Positions 1-6,383 of a stretch of 10,069 nucleotides of DNA are shown here, piece after piece. Below the pieces are notes generated by a model, which saw only the letters and a list, made by a program, of their open reading frames with translations, made no database searches and had not been told where the DNA came from. The position numbers were made by a program, and so were the translations under genes. Position 1 is the stretch's first letter. Each line of letters starts with the position of its first letter. The stretch comes from Hydrogenophaga sp. (lineage in GTDB: Bacteria; Pseudomonadota; Gammaproteobacteria; Burkholderiales; Burkholderiaceae_C), in the NCBI GenBank assembly GCA_020047875.1, contig JAIFNE010000186.1, forward strand, positions 1 to 10,069, given 5' to 3'.

Positions 1-1217
1 ATCACGTTGCCGTACACGCCGCAGGTGAGCAGCAGCAAGCCGCGCTGGAGCGCAGCCGCCTGCACCCGCTTGGTGGTGTCGGCATCGGGCGCGCCGGTGG
101 CGGGGTCGACAAACTCGCAGGCCACCATGGCGCCCAGGCCACGCACGTCCCCAATGCGGCTGGACCTGGCCTGCACGGCTTTCAGCCGGGCCACCAGCGT
201 GTCGCCCAACTTTTGCGCACGCGCGGGCAGCTGCTCTTCGGCCATCACGTCGAGCACCGCGTGGGCCGCGGCGATGGCCAGCGGGTTGCCGGCGTAGGTG
301 CCACCCAGACCGCCGGGCGCGGGCGCGTCCATCACCGCCGCCTTGCCGCACACCGCCGAGAGCGTGGTGCCACCGGCCAGGCTCTTGGCCAGCGTCATGA
401 GGTCGGGGCTCACGCCGTAGTGCTCCATGGCAAACATCTTGCCGGTGCGCGCGAAGCCGGTTTGCACCTCGTCGGCGATCAGCATGATGCCGTGCTGATC
501 ACACAGCTCGCGCAGCCACTTCACCGCGGCGGGCTGAATGGGGTTGAAACCGCCCTCGCCCTGCACCGGCTCAAACACGATGGCGGCCACGCGCGAGGGC
601 TCGATGTCGCACTTGAAGAGCTGCTCCATCGCGCGCTTGGTGTCGTCCAGCGAGCTGCAGTGGCACGGGAACGGCACGTGGTAAATCTCGGGCGGGAACG
701 GTCCGAATCCGGCCTTGTAGGGCTGCACCTTGCCGGTCATGGCCACCGCGAACATGCTGCGGCCGTGGAAGGCGCCACCAAACGCGATCACGCCGCTGCG
801 CCCGGTGGCCGAGCGCGCGATCTTCATCGCGTTCTCGATCGCTTCGGCGCCGGTGGAGAAAAACGCGGTTTTCACCGGCCCCTCGATCGGCACGATGGCG
901 TTGATCCGCTCAGCCAGCGCCACGTACTCGGTGTAGGGCACCACCTGGTAGCAGCTGTGGGTGAAGCGCTGCAACTGCGCCGCAATGGCGGCCTGAATCT
1001 TGGGGTGCACATGGCCGGTGTTGAGCACCGCAATGCCGCCGGCGAAGTCGATGTAGCGCCGGCCCTCGATGTCCCAGAACTCGGCGTTCTTCGCACGGTC
1101 GACAAAAAAGTTGCCCATCACACCCACCCCGCGTGGGGTGGCATCCAGCCGGCGCTGGTGCCAGGCGGCGTTGGTGTGGGGCGCGTTCAGGTGTTCTGGT
1201 TTTTGCGGTGCGTTCAT
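1..1217 (-). CDS. gabT: 4-aminobutyrate aminotransferase, GabT-type (3' end cut by window edge)
   Basis: PLP-dependent class III aminotransferase that would move the amino group of GABA to 2-oxoglutarate, giving succinate semialdehyde and glutamate in the cytosol. I translated it from ATG at 1215-1217; 405 residues are visible. Seen: cofactor phosphate-binding STGAEA (121-126), FEPVQGEGG (from 215), IADEVQTGFARTGK (247-260) with the PLP-ring Asp at 249, and the Schiff-base Lys 278 in LAKSLAGG. The stretch DAPAPGGLGGTYAGNP and the end LLLTCGVYGNV match E. coli GabT as I recall it, so roughly 20-30 C-terminal residues lie beyond the window. A GGAG ribosome-binding site six bases upstream supports the start. 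One small oddity is GGTTLSAV after the lysine, where E. coli has GGMPLSGV. It is the last visible gene of the cluster and takes the GABA made by the upstream steps. A related 5-aminovalerate activity cannot be excluded. Confidence 0.93.
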   Translation of the reverse strand, partial: MNAPQKPEHLNAPHTNAAWHQRRLDATPRGVGVMGNFFVDRAKNAEFWDIEGRRYIDFAGGIAVLNTGHVHPKIQAAIAAQLQRFTHSCYQVVPYTEYVALAERINAIVPIEGPVKTAFFSTGAEAIENAMKIARSATGRSGVIAFGGAFHGRSMFAVAMTGKVQPYKAGFGPFPPEIYHVPFPCHCSSLDDTKRAMEQLFKCDIEPSRVAAIVFEPVQGEGGFNPIQPAAVKWLRELCDQHGIMLIADEVQTGFARTGKMFAMEHYGVSPDLMTLAKSLAGGTTLSAVCGKAAVMDAPAPGGLGGTYAGNPLAIAAAHAVLDVMAEEQLPARAQKLGDTLVARLKAVQARSSRIGDVRGLGAMVACEFVDPATGAPDADTTKRVQAAALQRGLLLLTCGVYGNV

Positions 1218-1223
1218 TTAAGT

Positions 1224-1227
1224 CTCC
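1224..1227 (-). promoter_or_regulatory. Ribosome-binding site of gabT
   Basis: The minus strand reads GGAG followed by six bases (ACTTAA) and then the ATG at 1217. Spacing is ideal and it fixes the start, because no other in-frame start nearby has such a site. It lies just outside the repeat-filled gap, so the repeat does not cover it. Confidence 0.7.
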
Positions 1228-1269
1228 GAAAAGGGCCACAAGCCGTGGCGTGAGGTGTCTTGCTCCAAG

Positions 1270-1514
1270 GGCACCGCGGAACGGGCTTTGCACAGGAGCC
1301 TGCCCGGCAGAAGAATCGTTGGCTGCAAACCGCCCGCAGCGGTCCACTTTTTACCGTCTTTTTGCCCCATAGCCACGCTATGGGGCTGCAAATTCGGCAA
1401 AAACTGGCCTCGCTGGGGGCAGTTTTCGCTTTCAACGCCTGCTGCCGCGCAGGCTCCTAGCCGCCAGTGCCGCCCCCTTGGGGGGTGACGCGAAGCGGCG
1501 CGGGGGGAGCCCGG
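1270..1514 (-). repeat. Intergenic structured repeat, copy A, split by a palindromic insertion
   Basis: Fills the gap between the aldehyde dehydrogenase stop (1515-1517) and gabT. Its two halves, 1270-1291 and 1460-1514, match the continuous copies at 4043, 5089 and 9197. The left half has CCGCGGAACGGGCTTTGC; the right half has GCCGCCAG, a C-run/G-run hairpin (CCCCCTTGGGGGG) and GCGAAGCGGCGCGGGGGG. The halves still pair: GGCAC (1270-1274) with GTGCC (1467-1471), and GCGG (1276-1279) with CCGC (1461-1464). In copy D the same outer helix is AACGC/GCGTT, so both sides changed together. The 165-bp palindrome at 1294-1458 sits exactly where the other copies have a short apical loop. On the coding strand the repeat is the 3' flank of the aldehyde dehydrogenase gene. 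Function is unknown; an mRNA-stabilising or REP-like role is inference. Confidence 0.8.
1294..1458. repeat. 165-bp imperfect palindrome (ERIC/MITE-like), nested in repeat copy A
   Basis: Two arms of about 80 bases flank a 5-base loop (CCACG, 1373-1377). The outer ends are AGGAGCCTGCCCGGCAG (1294-1310) and CTGCCGCGCAGGCTCCT (1442-1458), complementary at 16 of 17 positions. The inner stem GCCCCATAG (1364-1372) / CTATGGGGC (1378-1386) is perfect. Between them a hand alignment keeps blocks such as CCCGCAGCG against CCCCCAGCG and CCACTTTTTACCG against CCAGTTTTTGCCG, roughly three-quarters identity overall. Both the inner and outer pairs centre on 1375-1376, so this is one symmetrical unit. No coding sequence is credible in it and I see no clear target-site duplication. 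Size and symmetry recall ERIC elements or small non-autonomous transposable elements, but I do not recognise it as a named family. Confidence 0.85.
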
Positions 1515-2996
1515 TCACACCGGGCTGTCTATCCGAATCCAGGTGGTCTTCATCTCGGTGTATTTGTCGAAGGCGTGCATCGACTTGTCGCGCCCCACGC
1601 CGCTTTGCTTGAAGCCGCCAAACGGCACGGTGATGTCGTCTTCGTCGTACTGGTTCACATGCACCGTGCCAGCCCGCAGGGCGCGGGCCACGCCGTGGGC
1701 CTTGTTGATATCGCTGGTCCAGACCGCGGCCTGCAAGCCGTAGACGCTGTTGTTGGCTTCGCGCACCACGCTGGCCGCGTCGGTGAAGCTCAGCACACTC
1801 AGCACGGGGCCGAAGATTTCCTCGCGCGCAATCGTCATCTCGGGCGTGACGCCGTCAAAGATGGTGGGCTGCACATAGCAGCCACCCGCCACCGGCGAAG
1901 CCAGCGCGCCGCCCGCAATCAGCTGCGCGCCCTCGCTGGTGCCCAGGCCGATGTAACGCATCACGCTCTCCAGCTGCACCTGGTCGACGATGGCACCCAT
2001 CACCGTGCCCTTGTCCAGCGGGTTGCCCGGCTGGTAGCTGGGTACCAGCTTGAGCGCCTTTTCCAGAAACGCGTCCTTGATCGAAGCCTCGACGAACAGG
2101 CGCGAAGGCGCGTTGCAGCTCTCACCCTGATTAAAGAAGATGCTGCCCACCGCGGCTTCCACCGCGCGGTCGAGGTTCGGGCAATCGGCAAACACGATGT
2201 TGGGCGACTTGCCACCCAGCTCGGTCCAGGCGCGCTTGAGGTTGCTCTGGCCGGCCATCACATGGATCTGCTTGCCCACGCGGGTGGAGCCGGTGAAGGC
2301 GATGCAGTCCACATCCATGTGCAGCGCCAGCGGGCTGCCGGCCTCGGGGCCGTAGCCGGGCACCACGTTGAACACGCCGGGCGGGATGCCGGCGGCCAGC
2401 GCCAGATCGGCCAGCCGCAGGGCGGTCAGCGGGCTCTTTTCGCTGGGCTTGAGTACCACCGAGTTACCGGCCGCCAGGGCCGGCGCGATCTTCCAGGCCG
2501 CCATGATCATCGGGTAGTTCCACGGCACGATCACGCCCACCACGCCCACCGCCTCGCGGGTGATCAGGGCCAGCGCATTGGAGCCGGTGGGGGCGATCTC
2601 GTCGTACACCTTGTCCACCGCCTCGCCGTACCAGCGGATGCAATTGGCCGCGCTGTTCACGTCCACGCCCTTGGCATACTTCACCGGCTTGCCCATGTCC
2701 AGCGTTTCCATCAGCGCCAGTTCGTCGCCATGGGCCAGCACGGCATCGGCAAACTTGATCAGGATGCGCTTGCGGTGGGCTGGCGCCATGCCGCTCCAGC
2801 GGCGGCTCTCGAAGGCGGCGCGTGCCGCGCGCACCGCAGCGTCCACATCGGCTTGGCCGCAGCGGGCCACGGCGGTCAGCAAACGGCCATCGACCGGCGA
2901 CACGCAGTCAAAGGTCTGGCCGTCGAGCGCGGCGATGCGCTCGCCGTTGATCACGGCGCGGCCGTCGTAGGTCGGGGTGGAGATGGGTGCGGTCAT
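1515..2996 (-). CDS. puuC: NAD(P)-dependent aldehyde dehydrogenase, PuuC/KauB-type
   Basis: Cytosolic aldehyde dehydrogenase of 493 residues, a normal length for the family. It probably oxidises gamma-glutamyl-gamma-aminobutyraldehyde and/or 4-aminobutyraldehyde, the aldehydes left by deamination of (glutamyl)putrescine. Seen: VPWNYP with the oxyanion Asn 160, cofactor-binding VLKPSEKSP with Lys 183, FTGSTRVG (234-241), ELGGKSP with the general-base Glu 259, the nucleophile Cys 294 in NQGESCNAPSR, and EEIFGPVLSV near the C-terminus. The ATG at 2994-2996 gives the N-terminus expected for the family; the site upstream is weak (AGAG, about 11 bases away). It follows potI by 139 bp from stop to start and precedes gabT, fitting a uptake-to-GABA order. 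Substrate choice between PuuC and KauB types cannot be settled from sequence alone. It is followed directly by repeat copy A. Confidence 0.92.
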   Translation of the reverse strand: MTAPISTPTYDGRAVINGERIAALDGQTFDCVSPVDGRLLTAVARCGQADVDAAVRAARAAFESRRWSGMAPAHRKRILIKFADAVLAHGDELALMETLDMGKPVKYAKGVDVNSAANCIRWYGEAVDKVYDEIAPTGSNALALITREAVGVVGVIVPWNYPMIMAAWKIAPALAAGNSVVLKPSEKSPLTALRLADLALAAGIPPGVFNVVPGYGPEAGSPLALHMDVDCIAFTGSTRVGKQIHVMAGQSNLKRAWTELGGKSPNIVFADCPNLDRAVEAAVGSIFFNQGESCNAPSRLFVEASIKDAFLEKALKLVPSYQPGNPLDKGTVMGAIVDQVQLESVMRYIGLGTSEGAQLIAGGALASPVAGGCYVQPTIFDGVTPEMTIAREEIFGPVLSVLSFTDAASVVREANNSVYGLQAAVWTSDINKAHGVARALRAGTVHVNQYDEDDITVPFGGFKQSGVGRDKSMHAFDKYTEMKTTWIRIDSPV

Positions 2997-3061
2997 GTAC
3001 GGAATGTCTCTGGATATGAAATTGGACCCATGCTACGCCGGAAATCATGCCGCTGACCCAT

Positions 3062-3109
3062 CCACTTTGGCGGCCCGCCAGCCGTCCAGTGGCCGGCGGT
3101 GAACGCCAA
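3062..3109. other. Stem-loop in the potI-aldehyde dehydrogenase gap
   Basis: Downstream of the potI stop. CCACT (3062-3066) pairs with AGTGG (3088-3092) and encloses TGGCG (3068-3072) paired with CGCCA (3076-3080). An alternative fold pairs TTGGCG (3067-3072) with CGCCAA (3104-3109). On the coding strand no T-run follows, so it is not a typical intrinsic terminator. A 3'-end protecting or processing hairpin is the most that can be inferred. Confidence 0.4.
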
Positions 3110-3117
3110 TTTCGGGG

Positions 3118-3978
3118 TCAGGAGGCGGTCAGCCCCGCGGTCTCGGCGCGGGTGGCGGCCTGAATCTCGCGCTCGCGCCGGCGTGTCTGGCGCGCCACCC
3201 AGATGGCGTAGCCAACGACAACGATGGTCACGGTCACGATCAGCAGCGTGGCCGCAGCATAGATGGTCGGGTTGATACCGCGGCGCGCATAACCAAAGAT
3301 CACCTGCGGCAGCGTGCTCACGCCCGGGCCAGACAGGAATTCAGAGATCACCACGTCGTCGAACGACAGGGTGAACGACAGCAGGAATGCCGCCAGAATG
3401 GCCTGGAAAATGTTGGGCAGGGTGATCAGAAAAAACACCTGGTGTGGCCGCGCACCCAGGTCCATGGCAGCCTCTTCGATGGAGCGGTCCATTTCCATCA
3501 AGCGGCTCTGGATCACCACCAGGCCATAGGCCATGCCCAGCAGGGTATGGCCCAGGATGATGGTCAGCAGGCCGCGCTCGGGCCAGCCAAACGCGTTCTG
3601 CGCGCCCACCGCCAGCAGCAGCAGCGACAGGCCGATGACCACCTCGGGCATGACCAGCGGCGCATTGACCATGCCCGAAAAAATGGTGCGGCCCAGGAAG
3701 CGGCGGTAACGCACCAGCACAAACGCGGCAAATGTGGCCAGTACGGCCGAGAGCACGCCGGTGATGGCTGCCACCTTGAGCGAGGTGAAAAAGCCCTCGA
3801 CGATGCGGGTGTCGTTCGCCAGCGCCTCGTACCAGCGCAGCGAGAACCCGGTGAAGCGTGCGTCTTGCCGGGTGCTGTTGAAGCTGAACACGATCATGAA
3901 CAGCAGCGGCAGGTAGAGGAACGCGAACACGACCACCAGCCAGGCCTTGCCAAAGTGTTTTTCGAGCAGCTGTTTCAT
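3118..3978 (-). CDS. potI: Putrescine/polyamine ABC transporter permease, PotI-type
   Basis: Inner-membrane permease of 286 residues, the second of two transmembrane subunits of a PotFGHI-type importer. Seen: a hydrophobic first helix (residues 12-33), several further membrane segments between about 65 and 260, and the cytoplasmic coupling loop EAAMDLGARPHQVFFLITLP (169-188), whose conserved Gly contacts the ATPase. The stretch SFDDVVISEFLSGPGVSTLP (205-224) is typical of PotI/PotC subunits. The C-terminus after the last helix is rich in Arg and Glu. The start at 3976-3978 is backed by AAGGA six bases upstream. It follows potH after a 144-bp gap holding repeat copy B, and precedes the aldehyde dehydrogenase. 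SpuH would be the Pseudomonas name. Putrescine rather than spermidine is inferred from neighbours. Confidence 0.93.
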   Translation of the reverse strand: MKQLLEKHFGKAWLVVVFAFLYLPLLFMIVFSFNSTRQDARFTGFSLRWYEALANDTRIVEGFFTSLKVAAITGVLSAVLATFAAFVLVRYRRFLGRTIFSGMVNAPLVMPEVVIGLSLLLLAVGAQNAFGWPERGLLTIILGHTLLGMAYGLVVIQSRLMEMDRSIEEAAMDLGARPHQVFFLITLPNIFQAILAAFLLSFTLSFDDVVISEFLSGPGVSTLPQVIFGYARRGINPTIYAAATLLIVTVTIVVVGYAIWVARQTRRREREIQAATRAETAGLTAS

Positions 3979-3984
3979 CGAAGA

Positions 3985-3989
3985 TCCTT
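3985..3989 (-). promoter_or_regulatory. Ribosome-binding site of potI
   Basis: The minus strand reads AAGGA, then six bases (TCTTCG), then ATG at 3978. It supports the chosen potI start. Confidence 0.6.
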
Positions 3990-4042
3990 CAACCGAGATG
4001 GTTCAAACAAGCGCAACGCAACCGCAGGGGAGTTCAGCGCAG

Positions 4043-4122
4043 GACGCCGCGGGACTGGCTCTGCCAGACCGCCAGCGTGGCCCCTGGGGGGTGACGACGC
4101 AACGCGTCGGCGCGGGGGGGGG
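4043..4122 (-). repeat. Intergenic structured repeat, copy B
   Basis: Ends directly against the potH stop codon (TCA at 4123-4125 on the plus strand). Outer helix ACGC (4044-4047) pairs with GCGT in the AGCGTGG segment near 4075. The apical hairpin is CTGGC-TCT-GCCAG (4055-4067), where copy D has CCGGC-TTT-GCCGG: a C-G pair replaced by T-A. A C-run/G-run (4081-4091) forms the middle element. The last hairpin is CGACGC-AAC-GCGTCG (4095-4109), against CGCACC-GCA-GGTGCG in copy D. The terminal GGCGCGGGGGGGG is shared. Orientation relative to the gene is the same as in the other copies. It lies in the potH-potI gap and may act as an mRNA 3'-end or processing structure; this is inference. Confidence 0.82.
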
Positions 4123-5037
4123 TCACTTCCTCTCCGCCGGATCGCCGGTGTAGTGGTAGTAAATGGCCAGCGGCACGATGATGAGCGCGATCATCACCAC
4201 CGCCAGCGCGGTGGCCTTGGGCCAGTCGTTGGCGGTGAACATTTCGTCCCACACCACGCGCCCGATCATCAGGTTGTCCGGGCCACCCAGCAGCGAAGGA
4301 ATCACGAACTCGCCCACGCAGGGAATGAACACCAGCATGAAGCCCGCCACGATCCCGGCCTTGGACAGCGGCACGGTCACCAGCCAGAAGGCCTTGAACG
4401 GTGTGGTGCCCAAGTCGTAGGCGGCTTCGAGCAGGCGGAAATCCATCTTCACCAGGGTGGCATAGAGCGGCAGCACCATGAACGGCAGGTACACATAGGT
4501 CATGCCCACCAGCATGGAGATGTTGGTGTAGAGCATCTGCACCGGCTCGCTGGTGATGCCCACGGTCATCATGAAGCGGTTGATCACGCCCTGATCGGCC
4601 AGCAAACCCTTCCAGGCATAGACGCGCAGCAGGAACGAGGTCCAGAACGGCAGCATCACCATCAGCAGCAGGGCCGGGCGCACGCTGGCCGGCGCGCGGG
4701 CGATGAAGTAGGCAAAGGGGTAGCCGATCAGCAGGCAGATGATGGCGGTGAGCAGTGCGTACCAGACGGAGCGCACATACGCCTCCACATACAGCGTCTT
4801 GAACAGCGGCGCACCCTCCTCAACCCGAAAGATCGACAGGTAGTTCTCGTACCGCAGCGACAGCACGCCGGTTTCCGGATCCCAGATCGGCTTGAACGGG
4901 CTGATGTCGCCGCCCATGTCCACAAAGCTGATGTAGAGCAGGATCAGGAACGGCAGCAGAAAGAACAGGATCAGCCAGACATAGGGCACGCCGATCACGA
5001 AGCGCTTGCCGGGCATGGGGAGCGATGAAGTGGCCAT
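4123..5037 (-). CDS. potH: Putrescine/polyamine ABC transporter permease, PotH-type
   Basis: Inner-membrane permease of 304 residues, the first transmembrane subunit of the importer, pairing with PotI. Seen: a short charged N-terminus, a strong first membrane helix (about 13-38), a periplasmic segment with the family-like LRYENYLSIF (61-70), further helices from about 90 to 290, and the coupling loop EAAYDLGTTPFKAFWLVTVP (204-223). The motif GEFVIPSLLGGPDNLMIG (242-259) is typical of PotH/PotB. A TTG three bases earlier (5038-5040) is also in frame, but GGAGG lies exactly six bases before the ATG at 5035-5037, so that start is chosen. It follows potG after a 152-bp gap holding repeat copy C, and its own stop abuts repeat copy B. 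SpuG is the Pseudomonas equivalent. Confidence 0.93.
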   Translation of the reverse strand: MATSSLPMPGKRFVIGVPYVWLILFFLLPFLILLYISFVDMGGDISPFKPIWDPETGVLSLRYENYLSIFRVEEGAPLFKTLYVEAYVRSVWYALLTAIICLLIGYPFAYFIARAPASVRPALLLMVMLPFWTSFLLRVYAWKGLLADQGVINRFMMTVGITSEPVQMLYTNISMLVGMTYVYLPFMVLPLYATLVKMDFRLLEAAYDLGTTPFKAFWLVTVPLSKAGIVAGFMLVFIPCVGEFVIPSLLGGPDNLMIGRVVWDEMFTANDWPKATALAVVMIALIIVPLAIYYHYTGDPAERK

Positions 5038-5043
5038 CAAGAA

Positions 5044-5048
5044 CCTCC
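5044..5048 (-). promoter_or_regulatory. Ribosome-binding site deciding the potH start
   Basis: The minus strand reads GGAGG, then TTCTTG, then ATG (5037). The six-base spacing favours the ATG over the overlapping TTG at 5040, which would have only three. Confidence 0.75.
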
Positions 5049-5088
5049 AGAAACTACAAACCTAGGAGCGCCAGGCATTCAAACCCAG

Positions 5089-5189
5089 AACGCCGCGGAA
5101 CCGCCCTTCGACAAGCTCAGGACGGGCCGCCAGCGTGGACCTCTCCGGGGGGTGGGGACGCGAAGCGGCGCGGGGGAGACCGACCCGTG
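5089..5189 (-). repeat. Intergenic structured repeat, copy C, with a swapped apex
   Basis: Lies in the potG-potH gap. The core (5089-5176) begins AACGCCGCGGAACC and ends GCGAAGCGGCGCGGGGG as in the other copies; 13 further bases separate it from the potG stop (5190-5192). Outer helix ACGC/GCGT is kept. The apex differs: instead of a three-base loop it holds CTTCGACAAGCTCAGG (5106-5121) between GCCC (5103-5106) and GGGC (5124-5127). The middle C-run/G-run hairpin is degraded here (ACCTCTCCGGGGGGT). Orientation matches copies A, B and D. Confidence 0.8.
5103..5127. repeat. CTTCGACAAGCTCAGG hairpin module inside repeat copy C
   Basis: A short hairpin, GCCC...GGGC, carrying CTTCGACAAGCTCAGG. Close variants (CTTCGACAGGCTCAGG) are, from memory, widespread intergenic repeats in many proteobacterial genomes. 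Here it occupies the exact apex of the larger repeat. Family assignment is from memory, not a search. Confidence 0.6.
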
Positions 5190-6284
5190 TCAGTCCCTCA
5201 ATACAACAGCGGCCTTGTCGTCCCACCAGAAGTAGACGTCGTCTTCCCAGGTGATGTCCGACAGGTCCTGGCGCGTGGTGTTGGCCTCGGTCACCCGCAC
5301 CTTGCTGCCGTCGCTGGCCTTCAGGATGTAGTTGGTGTACGAGCCCAGGTAGCCGATTTCCTTGACCTTGCCCTGGAACAGGTTGAAGACCGCGTGTTCG
5401 GGCCGGGTCTTGCTGATCTCGATCTTCTCGGGCCGCACGGCGATGGACACCGGCATGTTCAGCGTGCCGCTCACGCCGTGGCCCACGTGCACCTCGCCGA
5501 TGGCGGTGGTGGCGGCGCAGCGGTCGGGCTCGTCCACCGTGAGCTTGCCGGCGAACAGGTTCACGTTGCCAATGAAATCGGCCACGAACTTGTTGCGCGG
5601 ATGTTCGTAAATTTCCTCGGGCGTGCCCACCTGCAGCACCCGGCCCTTGCTCATGATGGCGATGCGGCTGGCCATGGTCATGGCCTCTTCTTGGTCGTGC
5701 GTCACCATCACCACCGTCACGCCCACCTGCTCGATGATGTTGACCAGTTCGAACTGGGTCTGTTCACGCAGTTTCTTGTCCAACGCACCCAGCGGCTCGT
5801 CGAGCAGCAGCAGCTTGGGCTTCTTGGCCAGGCTGCGCGCCAGGGCCACACGCTGCTGCTGGCCACCCGAAAGCTGGTGCGGCTTGCGCTTGGCGTAGGG
5901 CATGAGCTGAACCAGGGCCAGCATCTCGTCGGTGCGCTGCTGCACCTCGGCCTTGGGCAGGCCTTCGCGCTTGAGGCCAAAGGCCACGTTTTCCCAGATA
6001 TTCAGATGGGGAAACAGCGCATAAGACTGGAACATCATGTTGACCGGCCGGTCGTACGGCGCCATGCCCGCCACGTCCTGCCCGCCCAGCAGGATGCGAC
6101 CCGAGGTGGGCTTCTCGAACCCAGCCAGCATGCGCAGCAGGGTCGACTTGCCGCACCCCGAACTGCCCAGCAGCGCAAAGATCTCGCCCTTGCCGATGGA
6201 GAGAGACACCTCGTCCACCGCCACCGCCTCGTCAAACCGCTTGACCAGTTTTTCGGTCACCAGGTAGCCCGTCGTTTCCGTCAT
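5190..6284 (-). CDS. potG: Putrescine/polyamine ABC transporter ATP-binding protein, PotG-type
   Basis: Cytosolic ATPase subunit of 364 residues that dimerises and drives import through PotH/PotI. Seen in order: Walker A GSSGCGKST (40-48), Q-loop Gln 86 in MMFQSYALFPH, signature LSGGQQQR (138-145), Walker B LLLLDEP (158-164) with catalytic Glu 163, D-loop GALDKKLR, and switch His 196 in VTHDQEE. The C-terminal third, after about residue 235, has the TOBE-type regulatory fold pattern (VRPEKIEI, GYLGSYTNYIL). This is the full length for PotA/PotG-type proteins. The ATG at 6282-6284 is the natural start, with only a weak GGGA upstream. It follows the binding-protein gene, with an intrinsic terminator between the two, and is followed by repeat copy C. 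SpuF is the Pseudomonas equivalent. Confidence 0.95.
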   Translation of the reverse strand: MTETTGYLVTEKLVKRFDEAVAVDEVSLSIGKGEIFALLGSSGCGKSTLLRMLAGFEKPTSGRILLGGQDVAGMAPYDRPVNMMFQSYALFPHLNIWENVAFGLKREGLPKAEVQQRTDEMLALVQLMPYAKRKPHQLSGGQQQRVALARSLAKKPKLLLLDEPLGALDKKLREQTQFELVNIIEQVGVTVVMVTHDQEEAMTMASRIAIMSKGRVLQVGTPEEIYEHPRNKFVADFIGNVNLFAGKLTVDEPDRCAATTAIGEVHVGHGVSGTLNMPVSIAVRPEKIEISKTRPEHAVFNLFQGKVKEIGYLGSYTNYILKASDGSKVRVTEANTTRQDLSDITWEDDVYFWWDDKAAVVLRD

Positions 6285-6311
6285 GTTCGATTCCCGCTGT
6301 TCTGCGTCTCA

Positions 6312-6348
6312 ACAAAAAGGCTGTTCAACCCAGGCGGGAAGAACAGCC
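6312..6348 (-). terminator. Intrinsic terminator between potF and potG
   Basis: On the minus strand GGCTGTTC (6348-6341) and GAACAGCC (6326-6319) form a perfect 8-bp stem. Inside it, after a TT/TT internal loop, CCC pairs with GGG around GCCT. TTTTTG follows the stem immediately (6318-6313). It lies 36 bases past the potF stop and 28 bases before the potG start, inside an otherwise co-directional transporter operon, so it would give partial termination favouring the binding protein. Confidence 0.8.
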
Positions 6349-6383
6349 CTGATTGGCCACCGCGCAAGCGCTGTCGCCCTGGT

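Noticed and set aside
1235..1249. Small hairpin GCCAC/GTGGC just upstream of the gabT ribosome-binding site
   Set aside because: Five base pairs in high-GC sequence is expected by chance, and it does not cover the ribosome-binding site.
213..1253. 346-residue open frame on the plus strand
   Set aside because: Antisense to gabT, which has its lysine, PLP motifs and a good ribosome-binding site.
1294..1458. The palindrome as an intrinsic terminator or CRISPR unit
   Set aside because: Its core stem is not followed by a proper T-run after the full hairpin on the coding strand, and there is no regular repeat-spacer array anywhere in the window.
1255..1488. Short open frames in the gap upstream of gabT
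   Set aside because: They run across the palindrome and the repeat halves; coding there would be coincidental to the inverted-repeat structure.
1467..3056. 529-residue open frame on the plus strand
   Set aside because: Antisense to the aldehyde dehydrogenase, whose own frame has all catalytic motifs; composition is typical of a GC-driven shadow.
3442..5028. 528-residue open frame on the plus strand
   Set aside because: Antisense to potH and potI, very rich in His, Gln and Arg, with no motif; a shadow frame.
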